16,420 nt of DNA from DUOD01 sp050945235 (GCA_050945235.1 JBMNSO010000030.1:1-16420), one strand, 5' to 3'; counted from the stretch's first letter, positions 1-8,800 are shown. Program-made: numbers and translations. The notes: a model not told the origin generated them from the letters alone.

Positions 1-2381
1 TTAATACACCTATAATGCTACATATATTAAGGCTATTGAAACATCATGGAATCAGTGATATAGGCGTCACCCTTCAGTATATGCCGGAGGCAATCAAAGA
101 CTATTTTGGCAATGGAGCACAATTTGGCGCTAACTTAACTTATTTTATTGAAGAAACACCTCTGGGTACAGCGGGCAGCGTAAAGAATGCCGAGGATTTT
201 CTCCATGATACATTTCTTGTTATCAGCGGAGACGCATTAACGGATATCGACCTGTCCAAGGCAGTGGATTTTCATAAAAGGAATGGTTCACTGGCTACCA
301 TGGTCTTGACCAAGGTTACCGTTCCCTTAGAATACGGAGTAGCAATTACCAATGAAGACTCCAGAATAGTACAGTACCTGGAAAAACCGTGCTGGAGCGA
401 GGTGTTCAGCGACACGGTAAATACAGGTATATATATACTGGAACCTGAAATCTTCAAATACTACAAAAAGAATCAGAAATTTGACTTTAGTAAGGACTTA
501 TTTCCCATATTACTTAAAGAAAAGATGCCCATGTACGGATATGTTGCCAAGGGATACTGGTGTGATATTGGCAATCTAGAGCAATATGTGCAGGCCCATT
601 TTGATATCCTGAAGGGCAAGGTTAAGGTTAACATACCGGGAACACAAATAAGAGAAGGGGTATGGATAGGCCAAAACGTCAAAATATCCGATAGGGCCGA
701 AATAAACGGCCCGACTGTTCTGGGCGATAACTGTACGGTGTCAGATGATGTCTTTATCGATGGTTTTTCAATAATCGGTAATAATAACGTCATTAGCGAC
801 AATACCAGCATTAAAAGAAGCATTACATGGGATAATGTGTATATCGGCCAGCATACACGATTACGGGGCAGCATACTGTGCAGCAAAGTGAGGATTAAGG
901 AAAACTGTTCATTGTTCGAAGGCGCAGTGGTGGGCTATGACTGTAAACTGGAACAAAGCAGTACTGTAAAACCCGGCGTAAAAATCTGGCCCAATAAAAC
1001 AATTGAAGAAAAAACAATTGTTAACCAGAGTGTGGTATGGGGTACCAAATACCTGAAGCATATATTTGGTCAAAGGGGCATAACCGGTGAGATAAACGTA
1101 GAAATTACACCTGAACTCTCGGCCAGGATTGCATCGGCCTACGGTACGGCTTTAAAGCAAAACAGCAGGGTTGGTATATGCAGCAATGGCAATCCATCTT
1201 TGGCCATGGTTAAACATGCTATGATTTCCGGGTTGTTGTCAACCGGCATTCAGGTCTACGATTTAAAGGAATTAATTATCCCAATGGCCAGGTTTGCTGC
1301 AGCCTATTATGGCTTGGACGGTGTTATACATATAAGCGATCAAATAGTAGGTAAGAAAAATGTCGTTATCAGCTTTATAGGCAATAAAGGGACTGATGTT
1401 TCAAGGGATTGGCACAGAAAGATAGAAAACCTCTTTGTCCGGGAGGATTTTAGGTTATGTTACAAGAATGACATTAAACAGGTTGAGGAACTTGATGATG
1501 TAAAATCGGCTTATGTTGAAAACCTGTTAAGATCACTAAGAACGGATGCTATCAGAAAGCGACAGCTAAAATGCCTGATAAGCACCGGCAATGGTAAGGC
1601 TAAGGAATTGATAGAAGAATTTTTTCATAACCTGAATATCTCCTTCCGGTATTTCAATTATGACACCACCCAGGGTCAAGGGGAGCTGACAAGCAAAAAT
1701 AGCGACCTTATAAAGAATCAGATAAGGAAAGTAAAGGCGGATTTTGCAGCAATACTTGAAGAAGACGGAGAAAAACTGGTAATCATTGATGAAGGAGGCA
1801 GGGTGGTAAAGGATGAGGCCTTTTATGTTCTATGCTCCTTGATAGTATTGAAATCCGATACAAGCAACAAAGTGGTGGTGCCCATAACCGCCCCCAATAT
1901 AATTGAAAAACTTGCAATGCAATATGGCGGCGAAGTCCTTCGGACCAAGTCGTCAAAGCAAGCCCTTATGGAAGGTCTTGTGGACAATGGAATTACCATT
2001 GGCAAGGGAATAAATCAGTTTAATATGTATTTTGACGGCATTGCGGGCTTGTTAAAGATAATGGAACACCTTTCCGTGGCACAGATTTCCCTTACCCAAT
2101 TGCTGGATGCCATACCGGCATTTTATCTGGTAAAAAAGACGGTACACTGCCCTTGGGACGCAAAGGGCAAGGTAATGCGTTCATTGATAGAAGAACACAA
2201 AAGGGAAGATACTCAATTCTTTGAGGGAATAAAGGTGGTCCATGATAACGGGTGGGCCTTAATACTCCCGGACGGTGACCAGCCTATATGCAAAATATTC
2301 AGTGAAGGAGTCAATGAAGAATTTGCGGAAGAATTGTCGGATATATATGTAGACAAGATAAAGCATACTATATCCAAATAA
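1..2381 (+). CDS. Sugar-phosphate nucleotidyltransferase fused to a degenerate phosphomannomutase domain (5'-truncated by window)
   Basis: The reading frame is open to the left edge and codes N-T-P-I directly before the Met at 15, so the true start and the GG-GTRLRPLT nucleotide-binding loop lie outside the window. Numbering from the Met at 15, residues 1–200 are a nucleotidyltransferase domain, with PLGTAG at 49–54, ISGDALTDIDLS at 70–81, NTGIYI at 136–141 and GYWCDIG at 180–186. Residues about 210–340 form left-handed beta-helix hexapeptide repeats. Residues about 355–788 follow the phosphoglucomutase/phosphomannomutase fold. Family knowledge suggests formation of an NDP-sugar (GDP-mannose or a glucose nucleotide) from a sugar 1-phosphate and NTP in the cytoplasm; the exact sugar cannot be read from sequence. 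The mutase part lacks the phosphoserine motif, the DxDxDR metal loop and the RPSGTEP phosphate loop, so it is probably not catalytic. It converges with the GH57 gene. Confident of the family, not of the substrate. Confidence 0.9.
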   Translation, partial: NTPIMLHILRLLKHHGISDIGVTLQYMPEAIKDYFGNGAQFGANLTYFIEETPLGTAGSVKNAEDFLHDTFLVISGDALTDIDLSKAVDFHKRNGSLATMVLTKVTVPLEYGVAITNEDSRIVQYLEKPCWSEVFSDTVNTGIYILEPEIFKYYKKNQKFDFSKDLFPILLKEKMPMYGYVAKGYWCDIGNLEQYVQAHFDILKGKVKVNIPGTQIREGVWIGQNVKISDRAEINGPTVLGDNCTVSDDVFIDGFSIIGNNNVISDNTSIKRSITWDNVYIGQHTRLRGSILCSKVRIKENCSLFEGAVVGYDCKLEQSSTVKPGVKIWPNKTIEEKTIVNQSVVWGTKYLKHIFGQRGITGEINVEITPELSARIASAYGTALKQNSRVGICSNGNPSLAMVKHAMISGLLSTGIQVYDLKELIIPMARFAAAYYGLDGVIHISDQIVGKKNVVISFIGNKGTDVSRDWHRKIENLFVREDFRLCYKNDIKQVEELDDVKSAYVENLLRSLRTDAIRKRQLKCLISTGNGKAKELIEEFFHNLNISFRYFNYDTTQGQGELTSKNSDLIKNQIRKVKADFAAILEEDGEKLVIIDEGGRVVKDEAFYVLCSLIVLKSDTSNKVVVPITAPNIIEKLAMQYGGEVLRTKSSKQALMEGLVDNGITIGKGINQFNMYFDGIAGLLKIMEHLSVAQISLTQLLDAIPAFYLVKKTVHCPWDAKGKVMRSLIEEHKREDTQFFEGIKVVHDNGWALILPDGDQPICKIFSEGVNEEFAEELSDIYVDKIKHTISK

Positions 2382-2443
2382 CTTAAACTGACTAAACAAT
2401 CCTCCAAAAATATTTTTAAGTCAAAACTTATAATTAAAACAAA

Positions 2444-2486
2444 GGCCCCTTCCGGTTGACCAAGGATGTTATCCGGAAAAGGGGCC
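2444..2486. terminator. Shared terminator between convergent genes
   Basis: The arms at 2444–2451 (GGCCCCTT) and 2479–2486 (AAGGGGCC) are perfectly complementary. Inner CCGG/CCGG pairing is possible with a two-base bulge, or two small inner hairpins (GGTtgACC and GGATgttATCC) could form instead. The reverse strand continues into TTTGTTTT, so it fits best as terminator of the minus-strand GH57 gene. The plus-strand tail (AATCTTAAT) is a poor U-tract, so it is a weaker terminator for the nucleotidyltransferase gene. It lies in the 205-bp gap between two convergent stop codons. Confidence 0.75.
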
Positions 2487-2542
2487 AATCTTAATATATA
2501 AAAACTGTTTTCATATAATTATGAAAAATATTATAATCTTAT

Positions 2543-2574
2543 TATATACAGCTATTATATACAGATATATACAG
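2543..2574. repeat. Three direct copies of TATATACAG
   Basis: The 9-mer TATATACAG occurs at 2543, 2556 and 2566, so the copies start 13 and 10 bp apart, in an AT-rich stretch just past the end of the GH57 gene. The function is unknown. It may be no more than local sequence slippage. Confidence 0.5.
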
Positions 2575-2586
2575 AGCTTATATTTT

Positions 2587-4218
2587 TTAGGGCGACAATG
2601 TCAAGGCTTGGGATATGCCCGGAATGGGACTTGCCGGGCTCTTATACATTCTATAATCCATATCGGGGAATATATTGTCGATATACTCTATATCTCTCAG
2701 CCAATTTTCATCTATGCAATTGTTCAAGATATCATAATAAATTCTGTTAAACCTTCCCAAATGGGCTATGGTCCTTTTTTTGGCGTATTCAACCATCGTA
2801 CCAGTTTTCATTATAAATGCCCAATCACTGCTCTGGGCCAGCATCACTTCCCGGGCAGCTTGGTTCAGTGCTCTTTCCATTAATGGTGAACCGGCATTTA
2901 TCCTATCGGCAAGGAAGGTCATTCTCTCCAGACTTTTGTGTATATGTCTGTATATCCAGTCATTACTACCGTTCAACCAAACCTCATTATATCCCTGATA
3001 TCCCCAGCTGGATGGGCAGGGTTGGGCCACCTGCACCCTTGGGTATTTTTCCAGATACTTAAAGGGTGTTGTCAATTGGTAGGTATCCTGGTCGAAGGCG
3101 CTCTTTCTTATTACAAAATTGAGCCAGTCTACACCTTCAAACCACCAGTGGCCAAAGAGCTCGGCGTCATAGGGACATACTACAATTGGGGGTTTGTTCA
3201 TGCCACCGCTGTAATAATTTATTTGCTGTTGCCTGTTAAACATGAAATTTCCTGCGTGGATAGACGCCTTTTCCATCGCGTTTTCAGGGATATAAATATG
3301 CTTATCCTTTGTTTTTCCCGTGATTTTGTAATACTTAAGGCCTGTATGGGTACGTTGGCCGTTTGGAAGTATATAGGGTTTTATATATTCGTAGTCCAGG
3401 TCATATCCGATATCCCTGTAAAAGTCCCTATAATCATAATCACCGGGGTAACCCTCATCCATACTCCATACCTGTTTAGAGGATTCCTGGTCCCTACCAA
3501 AGACAACAACACCCCTTGGGCTGCATATAGGTGCGTAGGTGCCGTATTCCGGTCTGGGTATAGAGTACTCAACACCATGGCTTTCACAAATAAAATAGTA
3601 TATATTATGCTTCCTGAGTATTTCATCAAGAACAGGAGTATAACCGCATTCCGGTAACCAAAATCCCTTTGGGCTATCATGGAAATAACGCCTGTAGGTG
3701 TTTATCCCCTGTTGAATCTGGGCATTTATTGCCTCAGGATATTCCTCATATAATGGCATATATATATGGGTGGCCGCACTTGCCAACAGTTCAATATATC
3801 CAAGATCCTTATACTTTCTAAATGCATTGATAATATTGCCATGGTATCTATCCCTAAAGATATACAATATCCTTTTCAACTTGTCCCTATACATCTTGGT
3901 TACTTCACTGACCTGGTACATATTCTTGGTCCGTTGTACCTCTTTTTCTGATAATTCCATCAGTCTATACAAATAATTTAAGAATCGTTCCCTCAGCAGT
4001 GGATCATCCATCATTGACAACAGGGGCGGTGTTAATGTCATGCTTATATGAAATGGTATATTGTCATCTACCAGCTGATCAAACATGTCCACCAACGGTA
4101 TGTAAGTTTCCGCCATTGCTTCAAAATACCATTTCTCTTCCAGGTATTCCTCGAATTCCGGGTGCCTTACATAGGGTAAATGGGCATGGAGTATTAAACT
4201 TAAATATCCCTTAGTCAT
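2587..4218 (-). CDS. Glycoside hydrolase family 57 protein, probable 1,4-alpha-glucan branching enzyme
   Basis: This 543-residue protein has the expected GH57 layout. HAHLPY at 11–16 is motif 1. GFWLPECGYTP at 185–195 carries the likely catalytic nucleophile Glu190. PYDAELFGHWWFEG at 349–362 carries the likely acid/base Asp351. A helical C-terminal domain follows, including EVMLAQSSDW at 457–466. Length and motifs match the bacterial and archaeal GH57 branching enzymes, which cut an alpha-1,4 glucan chain and reattach it through an alpha-1,6 bond. No signal peptide is seen, so it should act in the cytoplasm. The start is supported by GGGAGGTTG upstream of the ATG. It begins 15 bp after the DUF4912 stop and is probably cotranscribed with it. 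A 4-alpha-glucanotransferase or amylopullulanase is the alternative, but both are usually longer or differ around the motifs. Confidence 0.88.
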   Translation of the reverse strand: MTKGYLSLILHAHLPYVRHPEFEEYLEEKWYFEAMAETYIPLVDMFDQLVDDNIPFHISMTLTPPLLSMMDDPLLRERFLNYLYRLMELSEKEVQRTKNMYQVSEVTKMYRDKLKRILYIFRDRYHGNIINAFRKYKDLGYIELLASAATHIYMPLYEEYPEAINAQIQQGINTYRRYFHDSPKGFWLPECGYTPVLDEILRKHNIYYFICESHGVEYSIPRPEYGTYAPICSPRGVVVFGRDQESSKQVWSMDEGYPGDYDYRDFYRDIGYDLDYEYIKPYILPNGQRTHTGLKYYKITGKTKDKHIYIPENAMEKASIHAGNFMFNRQQQINYYSGGMNKPPIVVCPYDAELFGHWWFEGVDWLNFVIRKSAFDQDTYQLTTPFKYLEKYPRVQVAQPCPSSWGYQGYNEVWLNGSNDWIYRHIHKSLERMTFLADRINAGSPLMERALNQAAREVMLAQSSDWAFIMKTGTMVEYAKKRTIAHLGRFNRIYYDILNNCIDENWLRDIEYIDNIFPDMDYRMYKSPASPIPGISQALTLSP

Positions 4219-4233
4219 CTTTTCAACCTCCCT

Positions 4234-4764
4234 TTAATTGAACAGATTATAAGAACTGATGCCAAAGTATGCTTCAGAACCACTTGTTGAAACTGGGTAG
4301 GTGCCAAATCCCATAAAGGTGGGCTTTTTCCTGCCTTCTTTTACCATATCGAAAATATTTATATAATATGTATTTAAAATATCTGATACCCCATCCCTTG
4401 ATGTATATACAATATTTGAGCTTAATATGGGTAAAAATATTCCATCCGGCAGGTAAAGGCCAAGGTCTGCACTAACCAAGCTGTCGGGGCAGCGGGTATT
4501 TATATACCAGCTGGGGGTATCTATATCCACATCATGAAAACCATAGGTTCTATTGGATAAGTTGTTTAACTTAAGTTTCCAGCAGCTTTTTTCTCTCGCA
4601 TCGGAGGATAGTATATCCAAGAATTTATCTCTTTGGGCCTGTGTTACTTCCCAATAGGCAAAGACCCAATCCGGATCCTTTGACAGCAAATGCAGCTCGC
4701 TTGTTCCATACCTGTCGGGTATGGTATAATTGTCGATTCTATGAACTTCCAGTGACGTGCTCAT
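4234..4764 (-). CDS. DUF4912 domain protein
   Basis: A 176-residue soluble protein without signal peptide or membrane segment. The segment after the N-terminus (IPDRYGTSELHLLSKDPDWVFAYWEV) resembles the DUF4912 signature of R-YG, a beta strand, DP and FAYWE; the remainder looks beta-rich. The biochemical function is not known to me. The open frame extends upstream to 4872, but the ATG at 4764 is chosen because AGGAGG precedes it at ideal spacing; the upstream extension is AT-rich and not protein-like. Its position directly before a GH57 enzyme, with 15 bp between them, suggests an accessory role in alpha-glucan handling, possibly glucan binding; that is inference from context only. Confidence 0.8.
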   Translation of the reverse strand: MSTSLEVHRIDNYTIPDRYGTSELHLLSKDPDWVFAYWEVTQAQRDKFLDILSSDAREKSCWKLKLNNLSNRTYGFHDVDIDTPSWYINTRCPDSLVSADLGLYLPDGIFLPILSSNIVYTSRDGVSDILNTYYINIFDMVKEGRKKPTFMGFGTYPVSTSGSEAYFGISSYNLFN

Positions 4765-4824
4765 GACCAACCTCCTAAAATAATTAAACCTAAACACTAT
4801 AATAAATATATCTGTCTGTGGGAA

Positions 4825-4853
4825 ATTATAATTAATAGTACTATTATTGACTA
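4825..4853 (-). promoter_or_regulatory. Candidate SigA-type promoter for the DUF4912–GH57 pair
   Basis: Read on the minus strand, TAGTCA (4853–4848) is followed after exactly 17 bp by a perfect TATAAT (4830–4825). Transcription would start about 50 bp before the DUF4912 start codon. The -35 matches consensus at four of six positions. Confidence 0.5.
4833..4846. promoter_or_regulatory. Perfect 14-bp palindrome, candidate operator
   Basis: TAATAGTACTATTA is a perfect palindrome lying wholly in the spacer between the -35 and -10 elements of the minus-strand promoter candidate, and it lies in the region divergent to the GH15 gene. This is where a repressor site could control the pair. The sequence is AT-rich, so chance is possible. 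Confidence 0.35.
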
Positions 4854-4931
4854 ACAAAAATAGTATATTCAAAAACCTTTAAATTTATTAGAAAAAGAAA
4901 AACTTAAAACATGATAAGGAGGACGGGGCAC

Positions 4932-6977
4932 ATGTACAGAATTAGAAAACAAATAGGCGGTTACGCCTTTGGTTGGCCCGGTGCCGAAGCAACTTGGTCT
5001 TCTGCAAAAAAGATCGGTGTTGGCACCGCCTTTAATTACTATTCAAAAGTATGGTTTACAATAGCCCAGGGCATTGTTACCGAGGTGTATTATCCCACCT
5101 TAGATACCGCCAACTGTAAGGAATTGAAGTTTGTAGTCACCGATAAAAAAACCTTCGTTGATGAAGAAGCAGATGATATGGACCACATTATAGAACTAAT
5201 TGACCCTAAGGCCCTTGCCTATAGGATTGTGTGTACCGATAAGGAAGGAAAGTACAGGATTATTAAACGGATAATAACTGACTATATGCGCAATTCCCTG
5301 ATAATTAACTGTAAATTCGAAGCGCTTTGTGGTGCAATAAATGATTACCGTTTATATGTATACTACGATCCCCATATAGACAACAGCGGTGGGGGAGATA
5401 CAGGGTATGTTAAGAGAATAAATAATAAAACTATGTTACTGGCATATGAAGGGAACATATACAGCGCCCTGGCCACATCAATACCGTGGAAGGGATGCTC
5501 CACCGGTTTTATAGGAGTAAATGACGGACTTACCGATTTAAAGACAAATATGAAGCTCAATTATCAATTTGACATAGCAGAAAACGGCAATATAGCCCAA
5601 GTAGCCAAGCTTGACTTAACAGGTGGAAACGAATTTAACCTGGTGTTGTCCTTTGGAAGAAACGAATTTGAAGCATCCTCTACCGCCTTGGCCACCTTAA
5701 ATGACGACTATGAAATATTGGAACAAGAATATCTAAAAGGCTGGAACGGTTATTGTTCCAGGATAAATCAGTTCGACGGAAATGTAAGCCAATTGTATCT
5801 TAGCAGTGTAATGATTATGAAGGCCTTTGAAGATAAAACATATCCAGGGGCTATGGTTGCTTCCATGAGCATACCATGGGGTGAAGCAGCCGATGATAGC
5901 AACAGGGGCGGCTACCACCTTGTATGGGGCAGGGACTTGTACCACACTGCCACAGCATTTATCGCAGCCGGAGACCTAGAAACGGCCAATAGGGCTATTG
6001 ATTACCTGGACAAGGTGCAGCAAAGAAAGGATGGCAGTTTTCCACAAAACTCGTGGTTGAACGGGCATCCGTATTGGGGCGGGGTTCAGATGGACGAAGT
6101 AGCCGACCCGATTATACTGGCATGGCGGTTGGGAAGAAGGGATTTGTACTTTTCATTGGTAAAACCCGCCGCAGAATATATAATTGCCAATGGCCCATGC
6201 ACACAGCAAGAACGCTGGGAAGAGAATTCGGGATACTCCCCCGCAAGTATTGCAGCACAGATAGCTGGCCTGGTATGTGCGGCGTCCCTTGCAAAGGACA
6301 GCGGTGATTATAATGGAATAGAAGAATATCTGGAGGTAGCCGATCATTGGCAGGAGCATATTGATAAATGGTGTTTTACCACCACCGGTTTCCATGCTAA
6401 TGGTAGGTACTACCTTAGGATCAGTCCCCATGGCAATCCCAATACCGTCGACAAAGTACATATCAGCAACGGCGGCGGACAGTTCGATCAAAGGGAAGTG
6501 GTTGATCCAAGCTTTTTAGAGATGGTGAGGTTAGGCGTGAAGGCAGCCGACGATCCGAAGATTTTGTCGACCCTTAAGGTGGTGGATTCGCTAATCAGAG
6601 TAGAAACTAAAAAAGGAGTGGGATGGTATAGATACAATCACGATGGATATGGTGAAACCAAGGACGGTAAGCCTTATACCGGTATGGGTATCGGCAGAAT
6701 ATGGCCTATTTTTACCGGAGAACGGGGACATTATGAAATAGCTCTGGGCAATAAAGCCGATAAACATATCAAATATATGGAAGCCTTCGCCAATGAGGGT
6801 TATATCTTACCGGAACAGGTATGGGAGGATTCCGGCGAACCAACCGGCAGTGCTACACCCCTGGCCTGGAGTCATGCCGAATATGTAAGATTGGTGGCAT
6901 CAAAGTATTTAGGCCGGGTTTCAGATACTCCCAGTTGCGTATTCAACAGATATGTGCTGGGGAACAAAAATATATAG
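4932..6977 (+). CDS. Glycoside hydrolase family 15 glucoamylase (glucan 1,4-alpha-glucosidase), cytoplasmic
   Basis: A 681-residue protein. The first ~280 residues are the beta-sandwich domain of bacterial GH15 enzymes, opening with GWPGAEATWSSAKKIGVGTA. The (alpha/alpha)6 catalytic domain follows. It shows LVWGRDLYHT near 330, DGSFPQNSWLNG near 367, RWEENSGYSP near 428 with the likely general-acid Glu, and PEQVWEDSGEP near 627 with the likely general-base Glu. The family releases glucose from non-reducing ends of alpha-1,4 glucans or maltooligosaccharides. No signal peptide is present, so an internal polymer or imported oligosaccharide is the likely substrate. An ATG also occurs at 4911, but AAGGAGG at 4916–4922 lies downstream of it and is well spaced for 4932, which is chosen. 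I could not identify a convincing promoter in front of it. It is divergent from DUF4912–GH57. Confidence 0.88.
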   Translation: MYRIRKQIGGYAFGWPGAEATWSSAKKIGVGTAFNYYSKVWFTIAQGIVTEVYYPTLDTANCKELKFVVTDKKTFVDEEADDMDHIIELIDPKALAYRIVCTDKEGKYRIIKRIITDYMRNSLIINCKFEALCGAINDYRLYVYYDPHIDNSGGGDTGYVKRINNKTMLLAYEGNIYSALATSIPWKGCSTGFIGVNDGLTDLKTNMKLNYQFDIAENGNIAQVAKLDLTGGNEFNLVLSFGRNEFEASSTALATLNDDYEILEQEYLKGWNGYCSRINQFDGNVSQLYLSSVMIMKAFEDKTYPGAMVASMSIPWGEAADDSNRGGYHLVWGRDLYHTATAFIAAGDLETANRAIDYLDKVQQRKDGSFPQNSWLNGHPYWGGVQMDEVADPIILAWRLGRRDLYFSLVKPAAEYIIANGPCTQQERWEENSGYSPASIAAQIAGLVCAASLAKDSGDYNGIEEYLEVADHWQEHIDKWCFTTTGFHANGRYYLRISPHGNPNTVDKVHISNGGGQFDQREVVDPSFLEMVRLGVKAADDPKILSTLKVVDSLIRVETKKGVGWYRYNHDGYGETKDGKPYTGMGIGRIWPIFTGERGHYEIALGNKADKHIKYMEAFANEGYILPEQVWEDSGEPTGSATPLAWSHAEYVRLVASKYLGRVSDTPSCVFNRYVLGNKNI

Positions 6978-7049
6978 TAACCATGGTTGCAGTAAATCCC
7001 AAGACATTTAAACCAATGAATCAGAAAGCCGTCATAAAGTTATTCTTAG

Positions 7050-7078
7050 TTGATTATAACTTTCAAATACAGTATAAT
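7050..7078 (+). promoter_or_regulatory. SigA-type promoter of the RNase J operon
   Basis: TTGATT (7050–7055), a 17-bp spacer and a perfect TATAAT (7073–7078) lie about 50 bp before the RNase J start. No terminator is visible after the GH15 gene, so read-through from it is also possible. Confidence 0.65.
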
Positions 7079-7129
7079 TGAAATATTGAAATTGGCCGGG
7101 AGAAAATTACAGAAGGAGGAATGTACAAT

Positions 7130-8800
7130 TTGACTTGTAAGAAAAAAAAATTAAAGGTGATTCCCCTGGGGGGCGTTTATGAGATCGGAAAGAACATGAC
7201 GGTTCTTGAGTACGATGATGAAATTATTGTAATTGATTGCGGGTTGACTTTCCCCGAGGAGGATATGCTGGGCATTGATCTTGTCATTCCCGATATATCA
7301 TACCTGATAAAAAATCAGGAACTGATCAAGGCCATATTACTAACCCATGGACATGAGGACCATATCGGAGCGCTGCCCTATGTACTGACACAGATAAATG
7401 TACCTCTGTATGGTACGAAACTCACCTTGGGATTGGTGGAGAACAAGCTCAAGGAACATAGGCTGTTGGAAGCAGCCCAATTAAACATAGTAAAACCCGA
7501 AGAAACGATAAAAATCGGGAAATACTTCACCATAGACTTTATTAAAACCAGCCATAGTATACCTGATGTTGTAGGGTTGGCAATACACACTCCCGTTGGT
7601 ACGGTAGTCCATACCGGAGATTTTAAAATCGACTATACACCTATAGACGGGGAAGTAATTAACCTGAACAAGTTCGCGGAACTAGGACAAAAGGGCGTGC
7701 TATTGTTGCTGGCCGATAGTACCAACGTTGAGCGACCGGGCTATACATTGTCGGAAAAAATTGTTGGACAAAACCTTGATAGCATATTCCGGAACGCCAG
7801 TGAAAGGATAATCGTTGCATCCTTTGCATCAAATGTTCATAGGATACAACAAATTATCAATGCTGCCCACAACCATGGCAGAAAGGTTGCCATTTCCGGC
7901 AGAAGCATGATTAATGTAATCGGTGTGTCGGCCGAGCTTGGATATATTAATATCCCGGAAGGTATGCTAGTAGATATAGATGATGTAAGTAAGATTCCCA
8001 AGGATCGTATAGTAATTATAACCACCGGTAGTCAGGGAGAACCTATGTCGGCATTGACCAGGATGGCTACTTCCGATCACAAAAAGCTCGATATTATACC
8101 CGGGGACCTGGTAATATTGTCTTCATCGCCCATACCCGGCAATGAAAAACTAATTTCCAGGGTAATAAATCTATTGTTCAGAAGAGGTGCCAATGTAATA
8201 TACGATGCCCAGTCGGAAGTACATGCATCGGGACATGCCTGTCAGGAGGAATTAAAACTCATCCATACCATATTAAAACCTAAATATTTCATGCCCGTCC
8301 ATGGTGAATACCGCCACTTGAAACAGCACGGCATGCTGGCGGAAAGCCTGGGAATGCCCAAGGAGAATATTTTCATATCCGATATCGGCGATGTTATAGA
8401 ACTAACCAAAAAATCCGCCCGTTTTAACGGAAAGGTTGCGGGCGGTAAAGTGCTGGTGGATGGTTCCGGAGTAGGGGACGTGGGAAATATAGTCCTTAGG
8501 GACAGGAAGCACTTATCCCAGGACGGGTTATTTGTGGTGGTTGTAACCATTGCCAAGGAAACTGGGGCCCTTATAGCCGGTCCGGACATTATATCCAGGG
8601 GATTCGTTTATGTACGGGAATCGGAAGATCTTATGGAAGAAGCCAAGACGGTGGTAAAGGAAACCTTAAATATGTGTATTGAAAGGCAGATGACAGAGTG
8701 GTCATCGATAAAATCCAATATAAGGGACAGCTTAAGAGAGTTTTTGTATGAAAAGACCAAAAGGAAACCTATGATCCTGCCAATTATAATGGAAATATAA
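7130..8800 (+). CDS. rnj: Ribonuclease J
   Basis: This is a metallo-beta-lactamase/beta-CASP ribonuclease that processes and degrades RNA by 5'-3' exonuclease and endonuclease action in the cytoplasm. The metal-binding THGHEDHIG motif is near residue 72. It is followed by HTGDFKID, the beta-CASP region (ASFASNVHR, SGRSM, TTGSQGEP), SGHACQEEL and PVHGEYRHL, then the usual C-terminal domain. The length of about 556 residues equals the Bacillus RNase J proteins. Start choice: an in-frame ATG at 7121 sits only 1 nt after AGGAGG (7114–7119), too close for normal initiation. The in-frame TTG at 7130 is 10 nt from it and is preferred; the difference is three residues. It is the first gene of a tight operon with lysO, ylbF and queT. 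Only one RNase J gene is in the window, so J1 or J2 type is not assigned. Confidence 0.95.
   Translation: MTCKKKKLKVIPLGGVYEIGKNMTVLEYDDEIIVIDCGLTFPEEDMLGIDLVIPDISYLIKNQELIKAILLTHGHEDHIGALPYVLTQINVPLYGTKLTLGLVENKLKEHRLLEAAQLNIVKPEETIKIGKYFTIDFIKTSHSIPDVVGLAIHTPVGTVVHTGDFKIDYTPIDGEVINLNKFAELGQKGVLLLLADSTNVERPGYTLSEKIVGQNLDSIFRNASERIIVASFASNVHRIQQIINAAHNHGRKVAISGRSMINVIGVSAELGYINIPEGMLVDIDDVSKIPKDRIVIITTGSQGEPMSALTRMATSDHKKLDIIPGDLVILSSSPIPGNEKLISRVINLLFRRGANVIYDAQSEVHASGHACQEELKLIHTILKPKYFMPVHGEYRHLKQHGMLAESLGMPKENIFISDIGDVIELTKKSARFNGKVAGGKVLVDGSGVGDVGNIVLRDRKHLSQDGLFVVVVTIAKETGALIAGPDIISRGFVYVRESEDLMEEAKTVVKETLNMCIERQMTEWSSIKSNIRDSLREFLYEKTKRKPMILPIIMEI

Noticed and set aside
2938..3657. Open frame of 239 codons on the plus strand inside the GH57 gene
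   Set aside because: It is antisense to an enzyme whose catalytic motifs are all intact, has no ribosome-binding site and has no recognisable domain.
4765..4872. Upstream extension of the DUF4912 frame to an ATG at 4872
   Set aside because: The extension is AT-rich intergenic sequence containing the promoter candidate; AGGAGG before 4764 marks the real start.
4765..4931. SigA promoter for GH15 on the plus strand
   Set aside because: TATAAT-like hexamers occur (4798, 4827) and TTGACT at 4847, but none pair at acceptable spacing.
6978..7020. AACCATGGTT palindrome after GH15 as a terminator
   Set aside because: A 10-bp palindrome with no loop or U-tract cannot act as an intrinsic terminator and is probably chance.
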